DNA of 64,000 nucleotides, taken from assembly GCF_000499845.2 (NCBI RefSeq), contig NC_023756.2, forward strand, positions 42,843,393 to 42,907,392, given 5' to 3'. Under the pieces are notes generated by a model. That model ran no database searches, had not been told where the DNA came from, and saw only the letters and a program-made list of their open reading frames with translations. Within the stretch, counting starts at the first letter, position 1; each line of letters begins with the position of its first letter. The translations under genes and the position numbers were made by a program. This DNA comes from Phaseolus vulgaris. Its lineage: Eukaryota; Streptophyta; Magnoliopsida; Fabales; Fabaceae. Shown here piece by piece: positions 21,854-32,765 of this stretch.

Positions 21854-22410
21854 AGACGAATGGCCAAGTGGAGTCTGCCAATCGGGTGTTGCTGAGAGGT
21901 TTAAAGAGAAGATTAGAGAAAGCTAAGGGATCGTGGGCTGAAGAGGTACACTGCATAGTTTGGGCATACCATACCACTGAGCAGTCAGGAACCCACGAGA
22001 CCCCCTTTAGCTTGGTTTATGGATGTGATGCGATGATTCCAGTCGAAATCCAAGAAAGCTCGCCGAGATTCCAGAACTTCGTGGCGGAAGACTCGAACGA
22101 AGAAAGAAGAATGAATCTGGATTTGCTGGATGAGGTCAGGGAGGAGGCGAGAGTGAAAGCCGAAGCAGTAAAGAGAAGAGTTGAGCGAAGGTACAACTCT
22201 AAGGTAATGTCAAGACAGTTTAGAAGCGGCGATCTGGTGATGAGGAAGGCCCATCAGTATGAGATGCAGAACAAGTTATCGCCCAAGTGGACGGGACCGT
22301 TCAGAATAACCGAGGCGCTCGGGAATGGCGCCTACCGCTTGGAGACGTTAGAAGGAGGGGCGATTCCTCGCACTTGGAACGCCACACATCTCAAGTCGTA
22401 TTACAGTTAA
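21854..22410 (+). pseudogene. Tat integrase C-terminal part (after CACTA insertion)
   Basis: Continues the integrase interrupted at 19370. It opens with the region holding the third catalytic residue (Glu in GQVESANR), then WAYHTTEQSGTHETPF and SLVYGCDAM, and a C-terminal DNA-binding region with SPKWTGPFRI and ending TWNATHLKSYYS. Only the portion right of the CACTA element is read here. The open frame begins inside the transposon's right end, which is fortuitous. No stop or frameshift within this piece. Confidence 0.92.
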
Positions 22411-23288
22411 AGCCTTGTAAGTAAAGACGAATATGAAGAGATCTGAATAGTTTCTGTTAAAACAATTTCAAGGGGGCACTCTTTTTTCCCTAAGGAGGGT
22501 TTTTAATGAGGCCACCCAATAAAGAAGAGTTTTTCAAAGTTTAAAGCTTCTATGTTTGCATGCTTATGGCTTCGAGAGTTTTAGAAAAAAGGCCTTATTA
22601 CTCGTATGTGATCTAGGGCAACAGTAAAATCGTATTGCATGCTCTCAGTTAAAGTTTTAAAGTCCCCATCGTTTTTCGGCGATCGGCGGCATCAGTTAAA
22701 AGTTTTAAAGACCTCTTCGTCTTTCGGTGATCGGAGGCATCAACAATGATTAAAGACCTCAACGCCCTCGCGCGTCTTGAGGCGAGAAAGAGATAAAGTC
22801 CTCCTCGACTTTGTGCGAGTGCACGCGAGAACAGATTAAAGGACCTCTCTGCACCAGCAGATAGAGGCAAGATTAAAAGTCCTCAGTGCATCCAGGGGGG
22901 GTGGAGATGTACACCCTGGGCAAGTTGAGGCACCAGATAAAGTCCTTCTCACCTTAGAGTGAGTTCAGGCAAGATAAAGTCTTTCTCACCGAGTGAGTTC
23001 AGGAAAGATAAAGTCCTTCTCACCGAGTGAGTTCAGGCAAGATGAGCTGAAAAGTCAGGGGTGTTTGTGACCTTAAGTGGTGGGAAGGGAAAGAAAATGC
23101 CTTTCCCCCTTTAAGTGAAACATCAATATTGACCCAGTAAGACCAAATCATTGGTCCGAAACTCAGGGAGGTAGAGGAGGATCCGAAAGGCGCCTCTACT
23201 CCCAGATGAGGGAACAATGATCAGGTCATGAAAAGAAGAAAGGTAACATCGCCAGAACCTTATGGCGTGAAAGTTGAGACAGTGAAGG
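22411..23288 (+). other. Spacer of the Tat element downstream of pol, with short tandem repeats
   Basis: Non-coding. Two repeat families: a 47-bp period at 22646 to about 22740 (CAGTTAAAGTTTTAAAG...TTCGGCGATCGG) and a 34-38-bp period at 22934-23045 (GATAAAGTCCTTCTCACC...GTGAGTTCAGG). Tandem repeats here are usual in Tat elements. Confidence 0.75.
23284..23288. repeat. Target-site duplication GAAGG, left
   Basis: GAAGG precedes the LTR at 23289 and follows the 3' LTR at 28734-28738. Confidence 0.9.
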
Positions 23289-24297
23289 TGATGAGAATCA
23301 ACTAAAGGTGGCTTTTTATAATGAAGAACAAGATCATTCGCCTTCACATTTAAAGTTTTTCTTGTTAATCTTTGCAAAAGATAAAGCCCAAGCCCAAGAA
23401 GGCCAAAGCCCACAAAATCCCAAAGACCATCCCATGAAGGGCAAGGCCAAGTTTTAAATAAATATTGTTTAGAAAGGTGCTTAGAGGGAAACATTAGAAA
23501 CCTCTATTGGTATAGCATCTTTTAGTCTTTAGTTAGGAGTCTTAGGGGGGTGTGTGTTAGTAGATAGGTGTAGGAGTAAATAAGGAGGTGCCAAAGTGAG
23601 AGAAGGGATCACACCTTCCTCATGTCTTCTTGGTTTAGGCGCCACTTGCATTTGAATTTGGGGGGGAATTTTGAATTGTTTTAGCTTGCATTTTCAGCAC
23701 CTTAGGCTATAAATAGAGGTGCTCTCTTTGTAAAATTCAGATTGGAATTAATCTAAGAAAACTCTACTCAAATTTTGAGTGAACTTTGGAGAGCTTTTGG
23801 AGCCTTCTTCTCTAGTCTTATCTTGATGGATCATTGGAGTCCTCAAGTGGCGGCATCACTCTCATCTAGGAGCATTCCACACTTCTAGTGGCGAGATCAT
23901 CCAACATTCTTCCATCTTCATGAGCACTCTCTTCTCCTTCCTTCCTTCTCTTTCAATTGTTCATGTTGTCTTGTGTTCTTGAGTTGTTTGGTTCGGCTTT
24001 TTTATTTTTTTTCCAGCACCTATGTTCTATTCTTGTCTTTTAATTACACTTTTGTTCGGTTCATATGTTTGCTAATTCAATTCTATTTGGTCCTTTCAAT
24101 TTTACCTCTCTTTGTTGATTCAATTTGACAATATGTGGAGCATCCAAATGAGTTTGGGATTTGGTACTAGTTTTTGGTGAGTTCTTGTCTTAGAACAATG
24201 ATCCAACTCTAAGAAAAGTGTCTCTATAATGTCCAGCTCAAGGTGATTCCTAAGAATGTCAAGAATCATTCTCTATGTGGCTAGTGGAATCACATCA
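23289..24297 (+). repeat. 5' LTR of element 2
   Basis: 1009 bp, TGATGAGAATCAACT...GGAATCACATCA, ends forming an imperfect inverted repeat. A candidate TATA box (CTATAAATAGAGGTG) is at about 23708. Confidence 0.92.
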
Positions 24298-24299
24298 TG

Positions 24300-24311
24300 T
24301 GGTATCATGAG
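24300..24311 (+). other. Primer-binding site of element 2
   Basis: TGGTATCATGAG, 2 bp after the LTR. It resembles the initiator tRNA-Met site TGGTATCAGAGC, with mismatches at the end. Confidence 0.6.
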
Positions 24312-25639
24312 TCTTAGGTTCTTCTTGTTTAATTGTTGAGTTGTGTGCACTTTAATTTCAAGAGCTCTTTAATTTCTAATTTAAGTTTCTGTTTTAGAAT
24401 TTTAATTGAGTATTCTTGCTGTTTTTCTTTTACACCAAGTGCTTGTGAAAAGGTTTATGGCACTCATAATTCTTATGAGTATGGTTGCTCTTTTGGAATG
24501 GCATTATCCTTCCTAGAGTTTACCTTAAGCTTCCTTTCACTTGTTAAAATTTGTGATGTGTCTTTTAATTTTGTAATCATGTCAAGTTTTGTCTTAGTCA
24601 TGTTATTCCATAATTGTCATTACTTCTAGTAGTACTTTTATTGCTTTGATTGTTTCTTACTTTGGTGTCATATAATTTTCTGAATTGATGTTGATCCTTT
24701 GTGCATTTTCTTTTTAGAATTGAGTTCATACTTGTATTCTAGACCTATACAAGTTCCAATACATCATTTTCTATTATGTCTTTGCTAGTTCATAATCCTG
24801 TTTTTTATTCCTATTAGGATTCCTCTGTTTCTGAAAAAAGTGCTTACTGTTTTTCCTTATTGCAATTGATTTACTTACTGGAAAATTCTGAAATTCTGGA
24901 TTTGAGATATTCAAAGTGTTAGAAAAGAATAGAAAAAAGAATCATTCAAAAATACGAAGTACACAAAAAATGATAAATAAAATAAAAAAAATGTACAATT
25001 CTGCCGAAAAAAATACGGTAATCTGGCAGAGATTTTGAAAATTTTATTTCTCTCAATTGGCTTACTGTTTTTAATTGATTCCAGTGCCATTATTGAGTTA
25101 ACATCTTGAAGTTTCTGTGGTTTAAATTTAATAATCCAGTTCGCTCTACATCATTCCAGTTAAATCAGTGAATATCAAGCACAGTTTGCCTTTTAAAAAA
25201 AAAAATTTCCAGTAGCTAATGTTTTTGTTTTCTTCATCTACTCTAGAACTTTTCCTTAAGTATTCTTTTGTGTGCCTACTTTTCTCATTGAGTTCTTTAT
25301 TTTCTTGATTGTCTTTCATTCTTACTCTTTGAGTTTGTCTCACATATAGTTTTCCTTTTGCAATTACCTTTCTTTGCTTATACCTTTTCTTGTTTGTCTT
25401 TATTGTTTCATTGGTTTTGTGGTGGTTGCTTTTGAGATTGGTGTGCTTGCTTTGACATCTTTCATTTGAGGATTCCAAGGCCTCAAGATCAGATTGGTGC
25501 AAGAACATTATTTCTTTGAGAGTGACCTCTTTTTCTACCTCATTTCACTTCGGCAATTTCAATTGCAAAGCTCACTGTTTTTGCTAATTTTTTTTTTAAC
25601 TTGTTTGCTGTTTTGTGTGTTTGCTGTTTTTAATTACAA

Positions 25640-27457
25640 ATGGCTGGATTTTCAAGTGATGCATCCTACAAGCAAAATTCTCCTTCCAAAGCTTCAATTC
25701 TTGGTGAATTACATGAAGCTCAAAGAACAATTAGACGGTTGGAGGAGAAAATGCAAAAGATGGAGGTCCAACAAGCTAGACCATCTCCTTCTATCCATGA
25801 TGGACATCATTCTCATAGACCATCTTCAAGAGCTTCTTCAAATGATGTTGGCCGTGAAGATGAGCATAGGAGAAGGAGACCTCCACCCCAATTTCATGGA
25901 CAAAGACCTCATCATCAAGGAGAAAGACATCACTACGGCAATGGTTACTACCAAGATGCAAAGTCTAGGCTACCTTCGGTCAAGCTTCCTTGTTTTAATG
26001 GCTCTAGTGATCCTAATGTATATTTAGATTGGGAAGCTAAGTGTGAACAAATATTTGAGATCCATGAGATCCAAGATGAGCATAAGCTTAAGCTAGCCAC
26101 TTTAGAGTTTAGTGATTATGCCATGAAATGGTGGCATGGTATTGTAAAGGACATTATCTATCACAAGGGTCCTCCCGTGGACTCTTGGAACTCTTTAAAG
26201 GATCAAATGCGCGCTAGATTTGTGCCCCCACATTTTAGGAAAGACCTCATGTTGAGACTCCAACGGTTTCAACAAGGCACGCTAAATGTGGATGAATATT
26301 ATAAGGAGCTAGAGACGCTTGTGCTTAAAATTGAATTAGAAGAAAGTGAGGAAGCTATGATTGCTAGGTTTGTGAGTGGTCTTAGGAAGGATATTCAAGA
26401 CATTGTTGAGTTACAAGAGTATTCATCATTGGGCTCTTTAGTTCATCTTGCAATGAAGGTGGAAGCCCAACTTGCAAAGAAAAATATTTTTAAAAATATT
26501 CCCAAAGATGATTACTACAACAATTCTTGGAAGAACAAAAAGTCTTTTTCAAAATTTCCTTCCAAAGATTCTTTCAAACCCAAGGATCCTACGCCATCTA
26601 CTTCTAGGCCTAAATCCCCAATTAAATCGTCTAGTCAAAAGTGTTTTAAATGTTTGGGATATGGTCACATTGCTGTTAATTGCCCTTCTAAACGAAGTAT
26701 GTACATGCATGAAGGCATTGTAGTTAGTGAGCATGATTCCAATTCACCTAGGCATTCTTCACCTTCTAGACCATCAAGTGAAAATGAGAGTGAAAGTCCT
26801 TGTGAAGGTGAGTTATTGATGGTAAGACGTATGTTGGGCACAATTCCAAAATCTTTGAATGATACTCAAAGAGAAAATATTTTTCACACCCGATGTCTTA
26901 TCAACAACAAGTTATGTTCCTTGATTATTGATGGGGGAAGTTGCACTAATGTGGCTAGTACAAGAGTTGTGGAGAAGTTAGCCTTACCCACTATCTCTCA
27001 TACCAAGCCCTACAAATTACAATGGCTTAGTGAAGTAGGTGAAATCATGGTGAATAAACAAGTCCTCATTAACTTTGCAATAGGAAAGTATAAAGATGAG
27101 GTTTTATGTGATGTTGTGCCCATGGAAGCATCTCATCTTCTTTTAGGAAGGCCTTGGCAATATGATAGACATGTTTTACATGATGGCCTATCCAATACAA
27201 TGTCTTTTTCCTTCCTAGGGCGCAAGGTTATAATAAAACCCCTCTCTCCCAAAGAGGTTCATGAGGACCAAATAAAAATGAAAACTAAAAGAGAAAATGA
27301 GAAAGAAAAAGAAGTAAGTACTACACCGAGTCACACCATTTTCTCCTCTAAATCCATCATGTTGACTCGTGCTATGCCTCAAATGGACCGTCAAGGTCTT
27401 CTTCTTCTTTATCTTTTTCATTACCCAAGGTTCCTATTTCAACACCACCTTGGTTAA
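25640..27457 (+). CDS. Gag-protease protein of element 2
   Basis: 605 residues starting MAGFSSDASYKQ. Residues about 30-55: short coiled coil (ELHEAQRTIRRLEEKMQKME). About 110-300: Ty3-type retrotransposon Gag capsid region (YLDWEAKCEQIF, MKWWHGIV, ARFVPPHFRKDL, DEYYKELE). About 335-348: CCHC knuckle CFKCLGYGHIAVNC. About 420-530: retropepsin-like region with INNKLCSLIIDGGSCTNVAS, catalytic Asp in DGGS, and LLLGRPWQYD near its end. The final ~25 residues (from about 27390) are out of frame relative to the tail conserved in element 1, so a frameshift truncated the original C-terminus. Otherwise the frame is intact. It could assemble particles, but has no polymerase of its own. Confidence 0.88.
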   Translation: MAGFSSDASYKQNSPSKASILGELHEAQRTIRRLEEKMQKMEVQQARPSPSIHDGHHSHRPSSRASSNDVGREDEHRRRRPPPQFHGQRPHHQGERHHYGNGYYQDAKSRLPSVKLPCFNGSSDPNVYLDWEAKCEQIFEIHEIQDEHKLKLATLEFSDYAMKWWHGIVKDIIYHKGPPVDSWNSLKDQMRARFVPPHFRKDLMLRLQRFQQGTLNVDEYYKELETLVLKIELEESEEAMIARFVSGLRKDIQDIVELQEYSSLGSLVHLAMKVEAQLAKKNIFKNIPKDDYYNNSWKNKKSFSKFPSKDSFKPKDPTPSTSRPKSPIKSSSQKCFKCLGYGHIAVNCPSKRSMYMHEGIVVSEHDSNSPRHSSPSRPSSENESESPCEGELLMVRRMLGTIPKSLNDTQRENIFHTRCLINNKLCSLIIDGGSCTNVASTRVVEKLALPTISHTKPYKLQWLSEVGEIMVNKQVLINFAIGKYKDEVLCDVVPMEASHLLLGRPWQYDRHVLHDGLSNTMSFSFLGRKVIIKPLSPKEVHEDQIKMKTKRENEKEKEVSTTPSHTIFSSKSIMLTRAMPQMDRQGLLLLYLFHYPRFLFQHHLG

Positions 27458-27679
27458 AATATGTTAGGGATGATTTTTTCATACCTCCTAATGGGTTTCA
27501 CCATTTAAGAGGTCTTTTTCCCAAAAATATCATCATTCCCAAACACATTTTTCCAACTTGGTCGATTTGTAGGACCTCCTTTTCTGCAATCCCTTTGGTT
27601 CCATCTGCTAAGTCATGTATTCCTTTTTCTTACACTTTTGATTGTAAAAGTAAACTGACTTTGTTATATGCAGGGATTC

Positions 27680-27699
27680 AGAATTCGTGGGCGAATTCT
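27680..27699 (+). other. Hairpin just upstream of the 3' LTR, element 2
   Basis: AGAATTCG-TGGG-CGAATTCT, a perfect 8-bp stem with a 4-nt loop, 17 bp before the LTR start. The stem is identical to that of element 1 although the loop differs. Confidence 0.8.
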
Positions 27700-27716
27700 C
27701 TCCAACTCGGGGAGTA

Positions 27717-28733
27717 TGATGAGAATCAACTAAAGGTGGCTTTTTATAATGAAGAACAAGATCATTCGCCTTCACATTTAAAGTTTTTCTTGTTAATCTT
27801 TGCAAAAGATAAAGCCCAAGCCCAAGCCCAAACCCAAGAAGGCCAAAGCCCACAAAAGCCCAAAGACCATCCCATGAAGGGCAAGGCCAAGTTTTAAATA
27901 AATATTGTTTAGAAAGGTGCTTAGAGGGAAACATTAGAAACCTCTATTGTTAAAGCATCTTTTAGTCTTTAGTTAGGAGTCTTAGGGGGGTGTGTGTTAG
28001 TAGATAGGTGTAGGAGTAAATAAGGAGGTGCCAAAGTGAGAGAAGGGATCACACCTTCCTCATGTCTTCTTGGTTTAGGCGCCACTTGCATTTGAATTTG
28101 GGGGGGAATTTTGAATTGTTTTAGCTTGCATTTTCAGCACCTTAGGCTATAAATAGAGGTGCTCTCTTTGTAAAATTCAGATTGGAATTAATCTAAGAAA
28201 ACTCTACTCAAATTTTGAGTGAACTTTGGAGAGCTTTTGGAGCCTTCTTCTCTAGTCTTATCTTGATGGATCATTGGAGTCCTCAAGTGGCGGCATCACT
28301 CTCATCTAGGAGCATTCCACACTTCTAGTGGCGAGATCATCCAACATTCTTCCATCTTCATGAGCACTCTCTTCTCCTTCCTTCCTTCTCTTTCAATTGT
28401 TCATGTTGTCTTGTGTTCTTGAGTTGTTTGGTTCGACTTTTTTTTTTCCCAGCACCTATGTTCTATTCTTGTCTTTTAATTACACTTTTGTTCGGTTCAT
28501 ATGTTTGCTAATTCAATTCTGTTCGGTCCTTTCAATTTTACCTCTCTTTGTTGATTCAATTTGACAATATGTGGAGCATCCAAATGAGTTTGGGATTTGG
28601 TACTAGTTTTTGGTGAGTTCTTGTCTTAGAACAATGATCCAACTCTAAGAAAAGTGCTTCTATAATGTCCAGCTCAAGGTGATTCCTAAGAATGTCAAGA
28701 ATCATTCTCTATGTGGTTAGTGGAATCACATCA
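27717..28733 (+). repeat. 3' LTR of element 2
   Basis: 1017 bp, near-identical to the 5' LTR, preceded by the purine-rich CTCGGGGAGTA and followed by the duplication GAAGG. Confidence 0.92.
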
Positions 28734-28738
28734 GAAGG

Positions 28739-29600
28739 GGTTGTGCGGCGAGTACCAGATCCAAAGAGTTCCGGGCGATGACAGAAGTAGGGGGGATTTC
28801 ACTTGGCAGATCAGGTAAACTGTATTTTAATACTAGTTTGAGTCCGAACCTGCTGCCTAGTAAGTGATTTTATGTTAAGATTTGTTGCCTTAAGTTCACA
28901 AGTTTTATTGAACATCATCGCCGAAGAGTTGATAGTTGCTCAACTTTACTTTGAGTTAACAGTTTGCCAAGTTTGTTATAAGGTTAAACAATTTGCTCGA
29001 GTTAAAAGCGGTACATGGAGGGTCAAGTTCCAGTATTGCTGAGTTCACGCAGTTGAGCAAATTTCGCCAAACAAGGTATCACCTCTGACGATCGATGTCC
29101 TCTATGCACTTAGCGCTAGAGCGACAAAGAAGCAAAGTGAAGTATGAAGAACGATGACTAATGAGTTGTCGGTGGGTACGCTGCCCGAAGAACGATGACT
29201 GATGAGTTGTTGGTGGGTACGCTGCTTGAAGAACGATGATTGATCAGTCTTGCCTTGTCGGAGGAAACTTTTCCAAACAAATTCTTACACAACAAGCTGA
29301 GGCAGACAGACTACGCCTAGTCAGTCGCCCAGTACAAAGCTATGCACAAGAACCGTTAAATACAAAGCTAAGGGAGTAGCTAGTCGTGATCAAGTAGAGG
29401 CCAAGATCAAAGAGTACAAGATCGCGCTAAACCTAAGTTAGCTAACAGTTAGTCGTGTGTGCAAAGAGAAAGACAAAGCTTAAGAAAATGCGAAGAGAAA
29501 GATATGCGGTTGAAACTAGTATATATTACGCAACAAAGTTTATACAAGTTCCAAGTGCAACAAATTGTGCAGAAGTGTAAAATTACAAAAAAGAGAAAGA
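28739..29600. other. Tat element spacer before the antisense gene
   Basis: Non-coding continuation of the Tat element after the GAAGG duplication. Holds a 41-bp tandem repeat (29146-29245, about 2.5 copies of GAAGAACGATGACTRATGAG...). Lies just beyond the 3' end of the antisense gene, so its 3' UTR may extend here. Confidence 0.7.
29146..29245. repeat. 41-bp tandem repeat
   Basis: GAAGAACGATGA recurs at 29146, 29187 and 29228, with the intervening GAGTTGTCGGTGGGTACGCT repeated once with one change. Confidence 0.9.
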
Positions 29601-29602
29601 GC

Positions 29603-31894
29603 TCAAGGAGGAGGGATGAGTTTTCCATCTACCACTTCGTGATAGATGCTGAACTGGGAGAGGTCCAGATCCAGAAGAACGCATTTGATCTGCTCGAGTG
29701 CCAGCTCGAACCCATCAGCAAGGGCTTCAGCGCCCACGCCCATAAGGTCAGCGTTCTCCACTTCGAGCTTTTGTTTGGAGGCCTCCGCAGCATTCTTCTC
29801 GGTGGTAAGGGAAGCAATGGAAGAAGCGGCTTCTTCCAATTGGCCCTTTGCCTCAGACAGCTTGCTCACCGCCTCCTCAAGCTTCTTCTCCCCAGTAGTG
29901 GCTGTTTCCCTGGCAGACTCGAGATCCCCCGCCAGTTGTGAGTTCAGTTTGCGTAGGGAGGAAGTCTCGGCCTCCAGGTGGGTCACCTTGCCCCGCAACT
30001 CCACCACCTCGCAGTCCAAGACATTGATGGCTTGCCCCATCAAGATCTCAGTCTTGATGGTCTCTTGGACCTGCGCTAGGTACTCTCCCCTGGTTTTCTC
30101 CACCATACCCCTCATCAGCTCTACGGATCCTTGGGCAGCCTCAAAGTCACTTTGCAGTGACTCCTTATCATGCTCAAGCTCCTTGATCCTTTTCTCCATG
30201 ATTAGCTGCTTGCGGTGCTAGGTGGAAAACTCCAGGGAAAACACTATCTGCTTCGCCAGGTGCATGTCCACCTCCTCCCCGTTCCACTCGATGAGCTCCC
30301 GGCTGCGAATGAGCTGTTGAACCAGAGCAATGACTTGGCTGAAGTTCTCATTGGTTGCTCCAGAGCCGCTTGGTCGAGAGCTGGCCCTGCCACCTTCAGC
30401 GGTAGCGGCGGAGGTCGGCAGTGGTGGTGGCGACACGAGAGGTCCCAGGAGATCCCCCGAGCGAGCAGAATCGCCCCCAGCAGGTGGAGTGGATTGACCA
30501 AGTGGTTGGCCTGCTGGGGGAGGAGATGGCGATCGAGGAATTGGGGATGGCAGTTGTTGGGGAGAGGGAAAGCATGTTGGCACTGGGGGAGGTTGAATAG
30601 AGGGGGGCGAGGGTGAACCTTCCTCTACCTCCACTACCTCAATCTCCCCAGGCTGAAGAGATGAGGCCCCCCCAACCGCTGGAAGCTTCCTCTTACGGTG
30701 TACGAGAGGAGAGCCAGAGCTCTCCTCTTCGGTTGAAGGAGCAGCAGCAGCAGATGAAGGAAAGGCCTTCACCAGCTTCCTTCTTTTCCTTCCTGGCTCG
30801 GGGCCTTCAGCTGGCGCGACCGAGAGAGGAGGAGCTGCGCTAGGATCGGTGGTGGAAGAAGAGGACCCAGTCCCTTTGGCCCCCTGGAGTCTGGCAAGCT
30901 CCAGCAAAGCTTTCCTCCTTTCCTTCCCTGACATCGTATCTACATCGAAGGGAAAAAGAAGAGTTAGATGGCATAGTTATGCAAGTGAGTCAAAATGTAT
31001 GCAAGCATGCATGAGGATGTGCAAGTATCCTAGGAGGTGAAAAAAGAAGAGCCTACCTATGTATTTTTTCAAAGCCAACACATCAAACTCATGTTTGATG
31101 AGAAGAGCAGAGTTGTACTTGGCCCCCAGGAACAGCCCACATAGCTCGCGCTCGTAGGGGGCCATGGCTTCGAGATCCCGGGGTTTCTTGAACTCAACCC
31201 CAGGAACCCAGTAGAGGGGGTATCCCTCGAGCAATGTTGGACTTTACTGGGTGGCAGATATCATGTAGAACCTGCCTTTCCAATCTTTGAAGGATTGTTG
31301 ATACTGGCTCAAGAGCACCCGTCCAGCAACCCCATTCAGACTAACCCAGGACCTGTCCCTAGGGTTCTTCGCCTCGAAGAAGTAGAGGAACACATCCACG
31401 GAGGCGTTATGCCCGAAGTAATTGCAGAGAATCTCAAATGCCCAGATGAAAGCCCAGGCATTTGGATGGAGTTGGCAGGGCGCGACGTTCAGCTCCATCA
31501 TCACCTCCTTCTCGAAAAAGGTGAAGGGCAGGCGCAACTTCAACCCCTTGAAGATGGCGGAGTAGACGAAGGTGAAGGGCACCCCATTGGTGGCCCTATC
31601 GTCCGCGCAGATGGGCATCCCTCGAGGAGGAATGCAGACGCGGATGTTGAAGTCATTTTCCCGATCGATGGCGCAAGAGGGCTCATCCGGGTCGCTGCTC
31701 AGGAGGGATTTTAGGTGCCCCTGCGGCAATAAGGTAGAGGTTTCGACGAGCAACGCCAGGGGAGCCCAGTCATAGACCCTGGCGTTGTCGTGGTAGGAGG
31801 TTGCAACGGGTGGTGGTGGAGCTGGAGCACTTGCGGAAGGCTGTGCACCAGAAGACGAGGCGATGATTTGAGCGGTTTGTTTCAAGCGAGCCAT
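29603..31894 (-). pseudogene. Antisense gene of the Tat element (plant transposon-protein domain plus coiled coil)
   Basis: Starts MARLKQTAQIIASSSG at 31894. Exon 1 (31894-31057) encodes a globular region with YDWAPLALLVE, RVCIPPRGMPICADDRATNG, FTFVYSAIFKGLKLRLPFTF and HPNAWAFIWAFEILCNYFG, resembling the putative gypsy-type transposon domain (Pfam Transposase_28 type). A 117-bp intron follows (31056-30940, GT...AG, phase preserved). Exon 2 (30939-29603) begins DTMSGKERRKALLELARL, then a long Pro/Ser-rich linker and a coiled coil (KRIKELEHDKESLQSD, SLRKLNSQLAGDLESARETA), ending VVDGKLIPPP. Two in-frame stops interrupt it: TAA near 31243 and TAG at 30218-30220. A 5' UTR intron is likely (31905-32171). 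The protein's role is unknown; it is not a proven transposase. Confidence 0.82.
30940..31056 (-). other. Intron in the antisense gene
   Basis: On the minus strand the exon ends ATACATAG|GTAGGC and resumes TGTAG|ATACGATG. Joining restores one reading frame through a split Asp codon, and the preceding sequence is pyrimidine-rich. Confidence 0.8.
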
Positions 31895-31904
31895 TGATAG
31901 ATAG

Positions 31905-32171
31905 CTGCAGTGGAGGAAAAGTGAAAAGTCAGAATGAATGGAAGGAGAGGGAATGATGAATAGTTCGGTGAAAAACAGAGGAAGGGAAGGAGAAAGAAAG
32001 GTCCAGGTGGGAAGAGGAAGAGGGAGAAGCAGAGAGCGGAGTGAAGAATGCGAAAACCCTAGCGTGGGTCGAGAAGAGGAAAAACGGAGAAGATGGATGC
32101 ATGATGATGAAAGGGACGAATGCAATCGATGAAAAGAACCTGAATGGACCAAGAAAGAAGAAAAACCATAC
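31905..32171 (-). other. Probable 5' UTR intron of the antisense gene
   Basis: Donor TTCAAAG|GTATGG at 32171 and acceptor CCACTGCAG ending at 31905 on the minus strand, 11 bases before the ATG. The open frame extending upstream of the ATG to 32518 crosses this intron and is probably not translated. Confidence 0.65.
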
Positions 32172-32299
32172 CTTTGAATGATCGCGAAAGTTCTGAAGGT
32201 AGAAAGCTGGAAGAAAGGTGGAAGCGCAGAGAGGGGATTCGCAGAGAGTTTGGGAGTTGATTGAAGAAGATGAAGAAACAGTAAAGGCGCGCGCCTATT

Positions 32300-32620
32300 T
32301 GAAAAGAAGGGAAGCGCTAGCGACACTCCACGCTGACCGTTGATGCGCCCACGTGTCGCGAGATTAAGGGAGGTAGTCGTAACGTTAAAGGGCAGCACGT
32401 GAGGTAGCACGTGATGTGGCCCCAATTGCCACGTGGACCGAGGGCGCGACCACTTAGTCTCTTCGCTGAGAACGAGTTCACAGCTCGAGACTGAGAGGCT
32501 TGTGATCCGGTCGGTCATCGGTAGTTGATGACGTCAGCAGAAGATAATCACGTGGGCCACTCGTAGGGTGACACGTGGACCGGGTGACAGAGAGATCAGG
32601 GAGCAGATCACCTATAACGG
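32300..32620 (-). promoter_or_regulatory. Promoter-like region of the antisense gene
   Basis: Upstream of the predicted 5' UTR. Dense in CACGTG/ACGTGG cores (bZIP/bHLH-type sites), with a CAGTCTCGAGCT...AAGAGACTAAGT block shared with 13317-13370 in element B. Conservation between two separate elements supports a function in transcribing the antisense strand; this is inferred. Confidence 0.6.
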
Positions 32621-32765
32621 TGATCGGAGGTCATCCAAAGAGGTGATCGGTGGTCAGTAGCCAAGTGGCCACCGACAGATCAGTCAGCAGAGAAGTCAGG
32701 GGACAGATCACCCAGAACAGTGATCGGTGGTCAGTAACCAAGCGGTCACCGACAGATCAGTTCCC
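32584..32765. repeat. Tandem repeat of about 80 bp in the Tat element
   Basis: GTGATCGGTGGTCAGTARCCAAG...CACCGACAGATCAG recurs about twice, with a third partial copy (GGTGATCGGAGGTCATCC) upstream. Lies between the antisense gene promoter and the PPT. Confidence 0.8.

Larger units (their letters stand above)
23289..28733 (+). mobile_element. Complete gag-protease LTR element 2 without RT (TR-GAG type)
   Basis: 5445 bp: LTR 23289-24297, primer-binding site, 1.3-kb leader, gag-protease frame, hairpin, purine tract, LTR 27717-28733, and a perfect 5-bp target duplication. The two LTRs differ only at scattered bases and one short CCCAAG-repeat length change, so insertion is recent. No RT, RNase H or integrase, so reverse transcription and integration must have been supplied in trans. 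It interrupts the spacer of the large Tat element. Confidence 0.93.

Noticed and set aside
27215..27421. Minus-strand ORF inside the gag-protease gene
   Set aside because: Lysine/phenylalanine-rich shadow of the plus-strand coding frame.
29646..31714. Plus-strand open frames opposite the antisense gene (29646-30221, 30215-30616, 31295-31714)
   Set aside because: Shadow frames caused by high GC on the coding strand; no family resemblance, and they contradict the spliced minus-strand gene.
31895..32518. N-terminal extension of the antisense ORF upstream of MARLKQ
   Set aside because: It crosses a likely GT-AG 5' UTR intron and the promoter-like region, has a composition unlike the rest of the protein, and a good start lies at 31894.
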